DNA of 64,000 bases from Akkermansiaceae bacterium (lineage in GTDB: Bacteria > Verrucomicrobiota > Verrucomicrobiia > Verrucomicrobiales > Akkermansiaceae), in NCBI GenBank assembly GCA_947462535.1, contig CANHPN010000001.1, positions 1-64,000 of the forward strand. The letters are read 5' to 3'. The translations under genes and the position numbers were made by a program. This document shows, piece after piece, positions 43,842 to 52,940 of this stretch; within the stretch, counting starts at the first letter, position 1, and every line of letters begins with the position of its first letter. The notes beneath the pieces were generated by a model that saw nothing but the letters and a program-made list of their open reading frames with translations, did no database searches and was not told the DNA's origin.

Positions 43842-44848
43842 AATCTAGAGAAGACATTTTCATCATCTGGGGACGCGAGGTCAAATTGAGCCAATATCTG
43901 GCCGAAGCTCTGGATGCACGGCCCGTCCAAGTCTATTACGATCGGTGGCTTGGCCTGAGGATTCCTTGGGCCATGCGCTACGCGATGCAAACTCTTGGCA
44001 CATGGTATGAGTTATGCAAGTCCAGGCCAAAGATCGTGTATGTGCAAAATCCTCCTGTGATCGCACCATTGGCTTGTTTGGCGTATTGCAAACTCTTCCG
44101 CGCGAAATTGGCGATAGACTCACATACCGCCGCATTCCTGGAAGACAAGTGGACCCGCTTCGACCGGCTCTTTCGCTTTGTCGCCAAACGAGGGGATTTA
44201 AATACTTGCCATAACTACAAGAATCTCGAAATTTTGCGGGGTTGGAATTTAAATCCGATCATGACATTGCAGTTCTTCAATCCTTACTTTGATGAATCAG
44301 AACTCAGAAAACCCTTGTCGAACCCAAGGCTTGAGGCTGTCGTCAAACAAGAAACCCCGATGGTTTTGATGGTGAATCGATTTGCTTCAGACGACGACTA
44401 TTTGACAGTCATCGAGACTGCGAGAATTGCTCCGGAGATAAATTTTTTTATTGTTGGAAACAGTGATGAAGTCACCGACATGCCGAAAGATCTTCCAAGC
44501 AACATTTACCTGACCGGTTACGTGGCACATGCGGAATTCATGAAATTGATGTATTGCTCCCAGGTGGTCCTGGCGTTCACCCGAAGGGTTGACACGGTGT
44601 TGTGGTCGATAAGGGAGATATTGGCGCTTCGCAAACCGTTTGTGACCGTTGACAGCGAAGTGATGCGCTACTATTTCAGTGATGTAGCCTTGTTCGCGAA
44701 GTCGGATGCGGATGAAATAAGGAAGCAAACAATTGCCGCCATGAACAACAAGGAAACCATGTCGGCAAAGTTCGAAAAATTCCTGATCAGGGACCGTGAG
44801 CGGTGGAACAGTGACATACAGCAAGTTAGAGAAATATTACATTCTTGA
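43838..44848 (+). CDS. GT4-like glycosyltransferase
   Basis: A 336-residue protein with GT-B style: IFIIWGREVKLSQYLAEALD at the start, KIVYVQNPPVIAPLACLAYC, HTAAFLEDKWTRFDRLFRFV, and a C-terminal donor half with VLMVNRFASDDDYLTVIETA, FIVGNSDE and GYVAHAEFMKLMYCSQVVLA, AFTRRVDTVLWSIREILALR. The Glu-x7-Glu retaining motif is not clear. Codon use is visibly more AT-rich than in the flanking genes, pointing to separate transfer. The start overlaps the previous gene. Confidence 0.82.
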   Translation: MKSREDIFIIWGREVKLSQYLAEALDARPVQVYYDRWLGLRIPWAMRYAMQTLGTWYELCKSRPKIVYVQNPPVIAPLACLAYCKLFRAKLAIDSHTAAFLEDKWTRFDRLFRFVAKRGDLNTCHNYKNLEILRGWNLNPIMTLQFFNPYFDESELRKPLSNPRLEAVVKQETPMVLMVNRFASDDDYLTVIETARIAPEINFFIVGNSDEVTDMPKDLPSNIYLTGYVAHAEFMKLMYCSQVVLAFTRRVDTVLWSIREILALRKPFVTVDSEVMRYYFSDVALFAKSDADEIRKQTIAAMNNKETMSAKFEKFLIRDRERWNSDIQQVREILHS

Positions 44849-45003
44849 ACCGCTGCCACCTTCAAAACAAGGGCGGATAACATTAAAGGAAAGGCGAGCC
44901 ATCAAGGTTCGTCATGGGCTGATCAGGAATATTCCAAAAGATTGATTATTCACAACTCGGAATAAATCGGAATATGGAAAGTGGAGGCGGACCAATTCGC
45001 TTG

Positions 45004-45037
45004 ATTCCGACTTGACATGAATTCGATGCCGGAATCC
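45004..45037 (+). promoter_or_regulatory. Inverted repeat and TTGACA before a secreted protein gene
   Basis: GATTCCG (45004-45010) and CGGAATC (45031-45037) are perfect 7-bp arms about 20 bp apart. TTGACA (about 45013) lies inside the loop, but no good -10 follows at 17 bp. The repeat ends 7 bp before the ATG at 45045. A regulator site or RNA hairpin is possible; this is suggestive only. The gap 44849-45003 shows nothing else. Confidence 0.35.
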
Positions 45038-45044
45038 TGTAGTC

Positions 45045-47336
45045 ATGATTAAATACATTTACATTATTGCCGCTGCTTTTTGGCAGTTCGCTGAGCTTCG
45101 TGCCTTTTCCGCGACTTCGGTATCGCAGTTTGGCGTCACGTGGAGCTTTTCCCAGGACCGTCCCGTGGGTCAGTTTGCCAATGGCGATTGGTGGGTTGTC
45201 GGTCCGGTCACGATCACCGGGATCACCCCCGGAACCACCAATGATCAAAGCGGCACGATGGTTAACCCGTCAATAGGCAACGAAAACGGATGGGATTCCA
45301 GGATCAAATCGGGGATCTACTCTTCAAGTCTCAACATTGCCAAGAGTCTTCCCGCGTCGGTAGCGCCCGGGACGTCGGTCATGTCCAGCGTGAGTTTTGT
45401 GGACAACGCCACATTGGATAACCCGCAACTCGAATCGATCACGGTTTTGACAGTTCTGGGTTCCGCCGCCCCTGCCGGATCGTTTCGGCCTCCCTATCAG
45501 GGAAGTGACAAGTCTCTGAAATGGAATGTATCCCAGATGAATTTCGGCGTCTTGCGTCGTTTGGCTCCGACGGCCAGCACGCCGCTCTTGAGTAAGGTCG
45601 AAAGCTATTTCGAGCGACCATGGATTGAAAAGGAGGATGGATGGAGCGGAAGGTATTTCCACCCGAGGCTCAATCATCCATTTCAGGACCGTGGACTGGT
45701 GGGGTCATATGGTCGTGAAATGGCTCACACCGCCGCAGACGGTTTGCTCTCATTGCAGATCAACTATAGTGATGAACAGAAAAGAAAGTTGTTGATCCGT
45801 ATGGTCCAGGTTGGCATTGATATTTACGGAGCGGCGCGCCTGGGGGCAAGGTGGGCGGATGGAGGTGGACATAATCAGGGGCGCAAGATGCCGTTGCTCC
45901 TGGCCGGCATGGTATTGGGGGATTCAGACATGCTTAGGTATGCGGATACCGCGCAGAAAAAGATCTTTCAGGAGGACTTACAAACGTTCTATGTGACTTC
46001 TTCAGACGTCGCGCTGAAGCATATCGGCGTTAATAACTCTGCCGTTGAGCAGTATTCTCTTAGCGATATCGGGATGCCGGAATGGGGTTTTAATCATCAG
46101 GACCAACCGCAATACGACAACAAGCTTTGGGGGTGTCTTTATCGAAATGTAACAGGTCCATGCACGATGGGACACGTGCTCACTGCAATTTTGATGGGGG
46201 CCAAATCCAAATGGAACAATCCGGCATGCTTTGATTATTACGACCGGTTTTATGGAATCGAGTCGGGAAACGTTTCTACGGGGACAAACAGCATCCAACC
46301 ATTTGTTTCAGAAATGTGGAAAGCCTACAGGGGGGTGGCACCACCTGCCGTCACGATCTCGACCCCGGCGTTCACTCCGGATGGCGGCTCCTATGCCGAT
46401 GTTCAGAATGTCACGATCACCTGCGCCACTCCGGGGACATCCATCCGGTATACCACGAACGGAAGCGCTCCTACCGCAACCAGTGGAACAGTTTACGGCG
46501 GGCCGGTCGCGCTTGGCGTGGGAACCACTACACTCAGCGCCATCGCCTATGACGCAACCGGTGTGCAAAGCGCGGTGAGGTCCGCAAACTATGCTATTTC
46601 CGGAGTCAATCAGGTCGCCACTCCGACCGCCTCGCCATCGGGTGGGGCATTCCTGGTCTCCCAGTCGGTGTCCCTCGCCACACCGACTCTTGGCGCGACG
46701 ATCCGTTATACGGTCAACGGCGCGATTCCAGACGGGACCAGTCCGGTTTACGCCGGGCCCTTCACGGTGGCTTCGAACACCACAGTTCGGGCGATGGCCA
46801 TCAAGTCGGGCATGACAAACAGTCCGATCATGGACGCGGTTTTCACGATCGGCTCGGTCACCGTCGGTAATCAGTGGAGCAACCTGCCAATCTCGCCGCA
46901 GACCGGGGTCTTCAGTTTTTCAATCGATGCGGTGCCATCCGCAGCGGGAATTGACGCCGTCATGGGCCTCTCTACGAGCACCGCCGCGAATTTCAGCGAC
47001 CTGGCCGCGATCGTCCGCTTCTCGCCAAATGGCGTCATCGACGCCCGTGACGATGGAGCCTACGCAGCCGCGAACGTCCTGACCTATATGCCGGGAACGA
47101 AATACCACGTCGCCTTCGTCGTCGATGTGCCGAAACGTCGTTATTCGGCGACGGTCACGGTTCCCGGAGGGACGCCAGTGATCATTGCGAACAACTATGC
47201 ATTCCGTACCGAACAGGCCGCCGTTACCTCCATCACAAACCTTGCGATGTTCGCTACAAGCGGCTCCTCCACGTTCTCGGCACCCTTGGTTGGCAGCCGG
47301 CCTCCTCCGCCGCGCAATGTGAGAGTCGGCCAGTAA
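45045..47336 (+). CDS. Secreted glycan-associated protein with chitobiase C-terminal repeats
   Basis: A 763-residue exported protein (signal MIKYIYIIAAAFWQFAELRA). Residues about 20-440 have no family I recognise but are helical with WADGGGHNQGRKMPLLLAGM and many Trp, suggesting a glycan-active toroid. Two chitobiase/hexosaminidase C-terminal-like repeats follow (about 440-520 and 524-602; IRYTTNGSAPTATSGTVYGG; IRYTVNGAIPDGTSPVYAGP), and the last about 150 residues (SNLPISPQTGVFSFSIDAVP) resemble an end module of secreted lyases. A lyase or hydrolase that trims the locus's own polysaccharide is plausible but not shown. Confidence 0.75.
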   Translation: MIKYIYIIAAAFWQFAELRAFSATSVSQFGVTWSFSQDRPVGQFANGDWWVVGPVTITGITPGTTNDQSGTMVNPSIGNENGWDSRIKSGIYSSSLNIAKSLPASVAPGTSVMSSVSFVDNATLDNPQLESITVLTVLGSAAPAGSFRPPYQGSDKSLKWNVSQMNFGVLRRLAPTASTPLLSKVESYFERPWIEKEDGWSGRYFHPRLNHPFQDRGLVGSYGREMAHTAADGLLSLQINYSDEQKRKLLIRMVQVGIDIYGAARLGARWADGGGHNQGRKMPLLLAGMVLGDSDMLRYADTAQKKIFQEDLQTFYVTSSDVALKHIGVNNSAVEQYSLSDIGMPEWGFNHQDQPQYDNKLWGCLYRNVTGPCTMGHVLTAILMGAKSKWNNPACFDYYDRFYGIESGNVSTGTNSIQPFVSEMWKAYRGVAPPAVTISTPAFTPDGGSYADVQNVTITCATPGTSIRYTTNGSAPTATSGTVYGGPVALGVGTTTLSAIAYDATGVQSAVRSANYAISGVNQVATPTASPSGGAFLVSQSVSLATPTLGATIRYTVNGAIPDGTSPVYAGPFTVASNTTVRAMAIKSGMTNSPIMDAVFTIGSVTVGNQWSNLPISPQTGVFSFSIDAVPSAAGIDAVMGLSTSTAANFSDLAAIVRFSPNGVIDARDDGAYAAANVLTYMPGTKYHVAFVVDVPKRRYSATVTVPGGTPVIIANNYAFRTEQAAVTSITNLAMFATSGSSTFSAPLVGSRPPPPRNVRVGQ

Positions 47337-47424
47337 GGTTTCGGGCGGGTCCTCGCTCCCTGGCGCGCACGGTAATATCGTGCGCGTCCTCCCGGTTCAC
47401 ACCGAAGGCGTGCACACGTGCATC

Positions 47425-48837
47425 ATGAATCCAATCGCGCTCGCTCTCTTTCTTGCCTGCGCTGCGGCCCTTCTGACGGTCCCGCGGAAGTGGGCACCCG
47501 TGCCGCTTCTGCTCGGTTGCACCTACATGACGCTTGGCCAAGGCATCAACCTCGGAGGGATCTCGCTGCCGGTCTATCGGATGTTACTGCTCGTCGGGAC
47601 CATCCGCGTGGTCTTCAAGGGCGAGTTGCTGCCGGGAGGCCTGAACCTGATCGACAAGCTGATGATCGTATGGGGAGCATGGATGCTTTTCGCGAGTTTT
47701 TTCCACGATCCTGCGAGAGCGGGGCCCGTTACTGCGGGCGGCGTGGTTTTCAACCAAACACTCATTTACTTCCTGATTCGCATATGGTGTGCCGACCTCG
47801 AGGAGGTCGGGGACGTGATCCGGATCGTCGCACTGCTATTGGTGCCGATCTCGATGGAAATGCTGGCCGAGAAATTCACTGGCAGGAACATGTTTGCGAT
47901 CTTCGGCGGTGTTCCCGAGTGGGTCCTCGTCCGGGAAGGAAAACTCCGCGCGCAGGGCCCCTTCCGCCATCCCATTCTGGCAGGAACCGTGGGGGCCACC
48001 TGCATCCCGCTGTTTGTGGGCATTCTGAAGCGCCACCGCCTTGCGGCGATGGCCGGAATCTCCGCAGGGCTGGTCATGGTGTTAACTTCGGCATCCAGCG
48101 GACCGGTGATGAGCCTGCTCGCCGGGGTTGCCGCGCTGATGCTGTGGCGCGCCAAGGTTCATATGAAGGCCCTGCGCGTGTGTGGCGTCCTGCTCTATCT
48201 GGCGCTGATGGTGGTGATGACAAGACCGCCGTACTACCTGATCTCCCGCATCGATATTTCCGGCGGCAGCACCGGCTGGCACCGTTCGTTCCTAATTGAT
48301 CAGACCTTTAAACATCTTTCCGAATGGTGGCTTTTTGGAACGGACGTGACGCGACACTGGATGCCTAACCAGGGAATTGCGCGCGATCCCCAACACACGG
48401 ACATCACCAACTATTACATTGGTTTCGGCGTATCAGGAGGGCTGTTAGCAATGCTGCTGGTAATTTGTATGTTGCTGGTGGCCTTCCGTTGGGTCGGGCG
48501 GATTCATGACTACCGCCTAGAGAAGTGGCCGCCCCAGAGCTTCATGATCTGGTGCGTCGGGGCTTGTTTGTTTGCCCACGCCGTGACCAGCGTTTCCGTG
48601 GCCTACTTCGATCAGTCGATGCTCTATTTCTGGCTGAGCATCGCGGTGATCAGCTCGGTTTTCTCTGTTGTACGGCTGGACGAGGGTTCCGGGGGATCCC
48701 CGCCGGAGGCGCTTGAAGCCCACGAAGAAGACCACGACGATGCCGCCGCGGTCGCTCTGGCCAACGCCGAGTGGCGTCGTAAAATCAGGGATCGAATGGC
48801 CGGGAATTCGGTCGTCAAGCCCGGCGAACTCCTCTGA
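47425..48837 (+). CDS. Wzy/WaaL-like O-antigen polymerase or ligase
   Basis: From ATG at 47425 (MNPIALALFLACAAALLTVP) 470 residues with 10-12 hydrophobic helices. The O-antigen polymerase-like core shows GPFRHPILAGTVGATCIPLF, VLTSASSGPVMSLLAGVAAL and GGSTGWHRSFLIDQTFKHL. A longer frame starts at 47380. Wzy polymerises flippase-exported units, whereas WaaL ligases use the same fold; since the locus also carries an ABC exporter, either role is possible. The acidic C-terminal tail (EAHEEDHDDAAAVALANAEW) is cytosolic. Confidence 0.85.
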   Translation: MNPIALALFLACAAALLTVPRKWAPVPLLLGCTYMTLGQGINLGGISLPVYRMLLLVGTIRVVFKGELLPGGLNLIDKLMIVWGAWMLFASFFHDPARAGPVTAGGVVFNQTLIYFLIRIWCADLEEVGDVIRIVALLLVPISMEMLAEKFTGRNMFAIFGGVPEWVLVREGKLRAQGPFRHPILAGTVGATCIPLFVGILKRHRLAAMAGISAGLVMVLTSASSGPVMSLLAGVAALMLWRAKVHMKALRVCGVLLYLALMVVMTRPPYYLISRIDISGGSTGWHRSFLIDQTFKHLSEWWLFGTDVTRHWMPNQGIARDPQHTDITNYYIGFGVSGGLLAMLLVICMLLVAFRWVGRIHDYRLEKWPPQSFMIWCVGACLFAHAVTSVSVAYFDQSMLYFWLSIAVISSVFSVVRLDEGSGGSPPEALEAHEEDHDDAAAVALANAEWRRKIRDRMAGNSVVKPGELL

Positions 48838-48905
48838 TTTTCCAGCCAGCTTCGCCATGATCTAGGAGGTCGTGTCGAAGGTTGAGATGGGCTTTGCCAA
48901 TCGAT

Positions 48906-49913
48906 ATGATCATTGAAAAATCAGACGGGGTTTCGGTAATCATACCGACTTACAACCGGGAGAGTGTGGTGCAACGTGCCATCGACAGTGCTTTGGAACA
49001 GACTTACCGGAACCTCGAGGTGATCGTTGTCGATGACGGATCGACGGATGGGACAAGCGAAGTTCTTGGGAATTACGGCGAGCGGATTCGGGTGATTCGT
49101 CAAACGAACGCGGGACCATCGGCAGCTAGGAATCGCGGGGCCACCGAGGCCGCGGGCGAGGTGCTGGCGTTCTTGGACTCGGACGACAGGTGGCTTCCGG
49201 CAAAGATCGAACGCCAGATGGAGGTGTTACGGAGAGGTGGAGTTGGTATGAGCTGTTGTATTTGCAACGCAAGACTCCGGTCCTCCACCGGCAAAGAGAC
49301 CACTTCGTTTAAGGCAGCTGGCATCAAGAGTCCGCCGGCAGCGGGGATCTTGCGGAATCCGGCGCGGATTTTCGCTTCGAGATTCATGCTTTTCAACCAA
49401 GTGGTGGCGGTCCGGAAAAGCGCTTTTGAATATGTAGGCGGTTTTGACGAGGATCTCTGGCTGTTGGAGGATCACGATCTCGCGATCCGCCTCGCGGTGC
49501 TGGGTCCATGGGGAATCGTCGGGAATCCCATGGTGGAGAAATTCGAGGAGGACGACAGCCTGGGCGGTGCAGCACGCAAGGATCCGGCGAGCCATCTCGG
49601 GGCGATCGAGAGGGTGCTGACTTTGTTTCTAGCAAGCCGGGACGAGATCGCCCCGGCGCTCTACCACGAGGTGGAAAACGAACGCGAACGCTTGCTGCGG
49701 TCGATTCGCGGCCATCGCCTGGCAGGATCGGATTCGTTCGTTTCCGCTCAGTATGGCAGGTTGCTTCTATTGAGCCTTCGCCTGCGGAACGCGATTCGAA
49801 GAAGGTCTCCCGCTTGGCCACAGGCCGACATAGAAAGTCAGGATATCGGCGCGGTGGGCGACCCGGGCTTTTTGACAGGCACTGCCAACCGCATAGGTGG
49901 CGGGAACGCTTAG
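48906..49913 (+). CDS. GT2 glycosyltransferase
   Basis: From ATG at 48906 (MIIEKSDGVSVIIPTYNRES) 335 residues; an in-frame TTG at 48882 would add eight. The donor site VSVIIPTYNRE, VVDDGSTDGTSEVL, the GPSAARNRGATEAAG segment and the metal motif FLDSDDRWLP are intact; LWLLEDHDLAIRLAVLGPWG is the acceptor/catalytic ED(x)D segment. It adds one sugar to the lipid-linked glycan. The end overlaps the possible early start of the permease gene, but coding overlap is not needed. Confidence 0.9.
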   Translation: MIIEKSDGVSVIIPTYNRESVVQRAIDSALEQTYRNLEVIVVDDGSTDGTSEVLGNYGERIRVIRQTNAGPSAARNRGATEAAGEVLAFLDSDDRWLPAKIERQMEVLRRGGVGMSCCICNARLRSSTGKETTSFKAAGIKSPPAAGILRNPARIFASRFMLFNQVVAVRKSAFEYVGGFDEDLWLLEDHDLAIRLAVLGPWGIVGNPMVEKFEEDDSLGGAARKDPASHLGAIERVLTLFLASRDEIAPALYHEVENERERLLRSIRGHRLAGSDSFVSAQYGRLLLLSLRLRNAIRRRSPAWPQADIESQDIGAVGDPGFLTGTANRIGGGNA

Positions 49914-49944
49914 GATTGACAACCAACGTAATATCGTGAAGGAA

Positions 49945-50751
49945 ATGACCATTGAAGCGGGGCGCTCCGAGCGCCAGTATTGGCTGGATTTGTGGCGCTA
50001 TCGCGAGCTTTTCTACTTCCTGGCGTGGCGGGACATCCTGGTCCGTTACAAACAGACCGTCGTCGGGGTGGCCTGGGCGGTGATTCGGCCTTTGCTCACG
50101 ATGCTGGTCCTGACATTTATCTTCGGCAAGCTGGCGAAGATGGGTTCCGGCGGGGTGCCTTATCCGATTCTAGTGTTTTGCGGCATGCTGCCGTGGCAGT
50201 TCTTCGCCACCGCCTTCGCAGAGAGTGGCAACAGCCTCGTTTCCAACTCGGGGATGATCTCCAAGGTCTATTTTCCGCGGATGGTGGTTCCGGCCAGCAG
50301 CGTGATCACCAGCTTCGTGGACTTCCTGATTTCAGCGGTCCTGATGGCATTGATGATGGTTTACTATGGTTACCTCCCTGGCGCGTCGATCCTCATGCTG
50401 CCGTTCTTCGTGATGCTGGCCTTCGGCACGGCGTTCGGCACGGGGCTGTGGATTTCTGCGCTCATGGTGCGCTACCGTGACTTCCGCTTCATCGTTCCCT
50501 TCATCGTCCAGTTCGGATTGTATGTATCTCCGGTCGGGTTCAGCAGCAGCGTGGTTCCAAAAGAGTGGCGCTGGCTGTATTCCTTGAATCCGATGGTGGG
50601 CGTGATTGATGGCTTCCGGTGGACGATTTTAGGCGAGCGGAACCTCTACTGGCCGGGCTTGGGGATTTCGGTTGTAGCTGTGATATGGGTCATCATCTCC
50701 GGCATTTGGTACTTCCGGCGAACCGAACGAACGTTCGCTGACGTGATCTGA
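49945..50751 (+). CDS. wzm: Polysaccharide ABC exporter permease (Wzm)
   Basis: Wzm forms the membrane channel that exports finished polysaccharide chains. From ATG at 49945 (MTIEAGRSERQYWLDLWRYR) 268 residues; a GTG at 49897 would add 16. AAGGA lies just before the ATG. Six helices are visible, and motifs RYKQTVVGVAWAVIRPLLTM, VFCGMLPWQFFATAFAESGN and SKVYFPRMVVPASSVITSFV match ABC-2 polysaccharide exporters. It directly precedes wzt (24 bp). Chains exported this way are polymerised in the cytosol. Confidence 0.93.
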   Translation: MTIEAGRSERQYWLDLWRYRELFYFLAWRDILVRYKQTVVGVAWAVIRPLLTMLVLTFIFGKLAKMGSGGVPYPILVFCGMLPWQFFATAFAESGNSLVSNSGMISKVYFPRMVVPASSVITSFVDFLISAVLMALMMVYYGYLPGASILMLPFFVMLAFGTAFGTGLWISALMVRYRDFRFIVPFIVQFGLYVSPVGFSSSVVPKEWRWLYSLNPMVGVIDGFRWTILGERNLYWPGLGISVVAVIWVIISGIWYFRRTERTFADVI

Positions 50752-50775
50752 TCGGCTCGATTGACTAGAAAGTAG

Positions 50776-52128
50776 ATGTTAAATTTAGTGATAATGAGTA
50801 ATTCAATTATTTCCGTCGAAAATCTATCGAAACTTTACCTGATTGGCCGCCAAGCTGAGAAAGGGGATGGCTTGCGGCATGTCTTGGAGCGGGCGATGCG
50901 CTCGCCATTTGGCTGGATGGGTTCCGGGAAGGACGGAAAGCAGGCGAAGACTAAGGAGTTTTGGGCGCTTCGCGACCTCCACTTCGAGGTAAATCAAGGC
51001 GAGGTCGTGGGCATCATCGGGCGCAACGGCGCGGGCAAATCTACTCTGCTCAAGATCCTGAGCCGGATCACCGAGCCCACCCAGGGCCGGATCCGCCTGC
51101 GAGGCCGTGTGGCCAGCCTTCTTGAGGTCGGGACCGGTTTTCATCCGGAGCTCACGGGTCGCGAAAACATTTATTTGAATGGCGCGATCCTTGGAATGGG
51201 AAGGGTGGAGATCAAACGCAAGTTTGACGAGATCGTCGCCTTTGCGGGGCTCGAAACGTTCCTTGACACGCCGGTGAAGCGCTACAGCAGCGGAATGTAT
51301 GTCCGCCTGGGATTCGCCGTCGCGGCCCACCTGGAACCGGAAATTCTAATAGTCGATGAAGTGCTTGCTGTGGGGGATGCTGAGTTCCAGAAGAAATGCC
51401 TACGTAAAATGGGTGATGTTGCGCACGGTGGGCGAACGGTGTTGTTCGTGTCGCACAATATGCAAGCGGTGACCCGCCTGTGCCCGCGTTGTATCCTGCT
51501 CAACGAAGGACGGATCAAACTCGACGGACCGTCGGCCCAGGTGGCGAATGCCTATTTGAATTCGGGTGTCTCGACCGCAGCCGCCCGAGAGTGGCCCGAC
51601 ATCTCCACGGCTCCTGGCGACGAGGTCGCGCGATTCCGCGCGGTCCGGGTGCGCTCGGGCGGGGGCGGGGTGATTGAGTCGATCGATGCCCGGGAGCCGG
51701 TGGGGATCGAACTGGAATTTGAGATTCTGACACCCGGCCGAAGATTCCTGCCGCACTTCGCGCTGTGGAATCAGGATGGCACTGTGCTGTTTGTGGCGGT
51801 CGATGTGGACCCTGAATGGAGGGGCCACCGCCGGCCGCCGGGTCGGTATGTTAGCACAGGGTGGATTCCCGGCAACATGCTGGCGGAAGGCTTGATCTAC
51901 GTTCAAGCGGTGCTCATTTCACTGGATCCGGAAACGGTTCACGCCATCGTGGAGGAGGCGGTCGCGTTCCGGGTACTGGACGACATGACGGCCACCACCA
52001 CGGCGAGAGGCGACTATCCTAACCCGATACCTGGGGTCTTGCGGCCGTTGCTGGAGTGGACGACTTCCTTCGTGCCGCGACAAGGCGACACGGAAAACGC
52101 AGCGCGGCCCGTTAGTATCGCTGTATAG
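50776..52128 (+). CDS. wzt: Polysaccharide ABC exporter ATPase with C-terminal Wzt extension
   Basis: Wzt powers Wzm. The 450-residue protein has Walker A GRNGAGKSTLLKILSRITEP, signature YSSGMYVRLGFAVAAHLEPE (variant of LSGGQ) and Walker B EILIVDEVLAVGDAEFQKKC, HDNMQ-like SHNMQAVTRL. Residues about 265-450 form a beta-sandwich extension (FRAVRVRSGGGGVIESIDAR; HFALWNQDGTVLFVAVDVDP) like the domain that in E. coli O9a/O8 Wzt binds the capped chain end. That implies a terminal modification such as a methyl group, and a methyltransferase (40644) is nearby. ATG at 50794 is an alternative start. Confidence 0.94.
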   Translation: MLNLVIMSNSIISVENLSKLYLIGRQAEKGDGLRHVLERAMRSPFGWMGSGKDGKQAKTKEFWALRDLHFEVNQGEVVGIIGRNGAGKSTLLKILSRITEPTQGRIRLRGRVASLLEVGTGFHPELTGRENIYLNGAILGMGRVEIKRKFDEIVAFAGLETFLDTPVKRYSSGMYVRLGFAVAAHLEPEILIVDEVLAVGDAEFQKKCLRKMGDVAHGGRTVLFVSHNMQAVTRLCPRCILLNEGRIKLDGPSAQVANAYLNSGVSTAAAREWPDISTAPGDEVARFRAVRVRSGGGGVIESIDAREPVGIELEFEILTPGRRFLPHFALWNQDGTVLFVAVDVDPEWRGHRRPPGRYVSTGWIPGNMLAEGLIYVQAVLISLDPETVHAIVEEAVAFRVLDDMTATTTARGDYPNPIPGVLRPLLEWTTSFVPRQGDTENAARPVSIAV

Positions 52129-52133
52129 GTAGA

Positions 52134-52871
52134 GTGTTTCGCGTGCCCGCCAGACAGAACCACCAGCTCATGCGCCGCATTGTAAGAAAGCTTGTCAGGC
52201 GTTGGAGGGTTTTTTGGCTCTCACGGGCAGGATATGGTTTTTGGGGAAGGATCGGCTCCCGTCTGGCGGGTTTCAGGATGGGTGGCTACCGGACCCAGGC
52301 CACCTTGGCATGGATGACCCGGAAAGGCTTTATTTCGCCTGACGCGGAAATCGATGTCGATCTGATACGCGGCTCGAATGTGTATGTCGCTGACGGGGCG
52401 GTGATTCTGCGGTCGGGTGGAGACGGAATCATCGAGTTGCACGATGGTGTGCAAATCAACCGGGACTGCACGCTGGAAATCTTCGAGGGTGGATCGATCA
52501 CGATTGGGCAGCACGTCGGGCTGCAACGAGGCTGCATGCTCATCGCCGCCGAGCAGCCGATCATTATCGGACGACACGCGGAAATCGCGCCTTACTGTGC
52601 CATTTTTTCGTATGATCACCGTACTGCGACAGGTATGGAAATCTTCGGTCAGCCGCTCACGTCCAAAGGGCCTGTAATCATTGGTGAAGATGCGTGGCTG
52701 GGAACGCGGGTGACGGTGTTATCCGGGGTCACTATCGGACGAGGAGCTGTCATAGGCGCGGGTTCCGTGGTCGTATGTGACATTCCGGATAATGCGATAG
52801 CGGCAGGCGTCCCCGCCCGTGTGACCAAGTATAGGAGTGACGCGGCGGCCGGAGGCAACGCCGGCACGTGA
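52134..52871 (+). CDS. Left-handed beta-helix acyltransferase
   Basis: A 245-residue LbH protein. The frame opens with GTG at 52134, five bases after wzt; ATG at 52170 is an alternative start. The first 40 residues are very basic (RRIVRKLVRRWRVFWLSRAG). Hexapeptide turns start around 90 (GVQINRDCTLEIFEGGSITI; IGQHVGLQRGCMLIAAEQPI; AWLGTRVTVLSGVTIGRGAV; IGAGSVVVCDIPDNAIAAGV). Third acyltransferase of this kind in the locus. Likely O-acetylation of the glycan; substrate not known. Confidence 0.82.
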   Translation: MFRVPARQNHQLMRRIVRKLVRRWRVFWLSRAGYGFWGRIGSRLAGFRMGGYRTQATLAWMTRKGFISPDAEIDVDLIRGSNVYVADGAVILRSGGDGIIELHDGVQINRDCTLEIFEGGSITIGQHVGLQRGCMLIAAEQPIIIGRHAEIAPYCAIFSYDHRTATGMEIFGQPLTSKGPVIIGEDAWLGTRVTVLSGVTIGRGAVIGAGSVVVCDIPDNAIAAGVPARVTKYRSDAAAGGNAGT

Positions 52872-52940
52872 TTCCTGCCGGCGGTTGGTATCGCAATTGC
52901 GACACCACCCCGCCTTACCAGCCCCTGAACTCAATCACTC

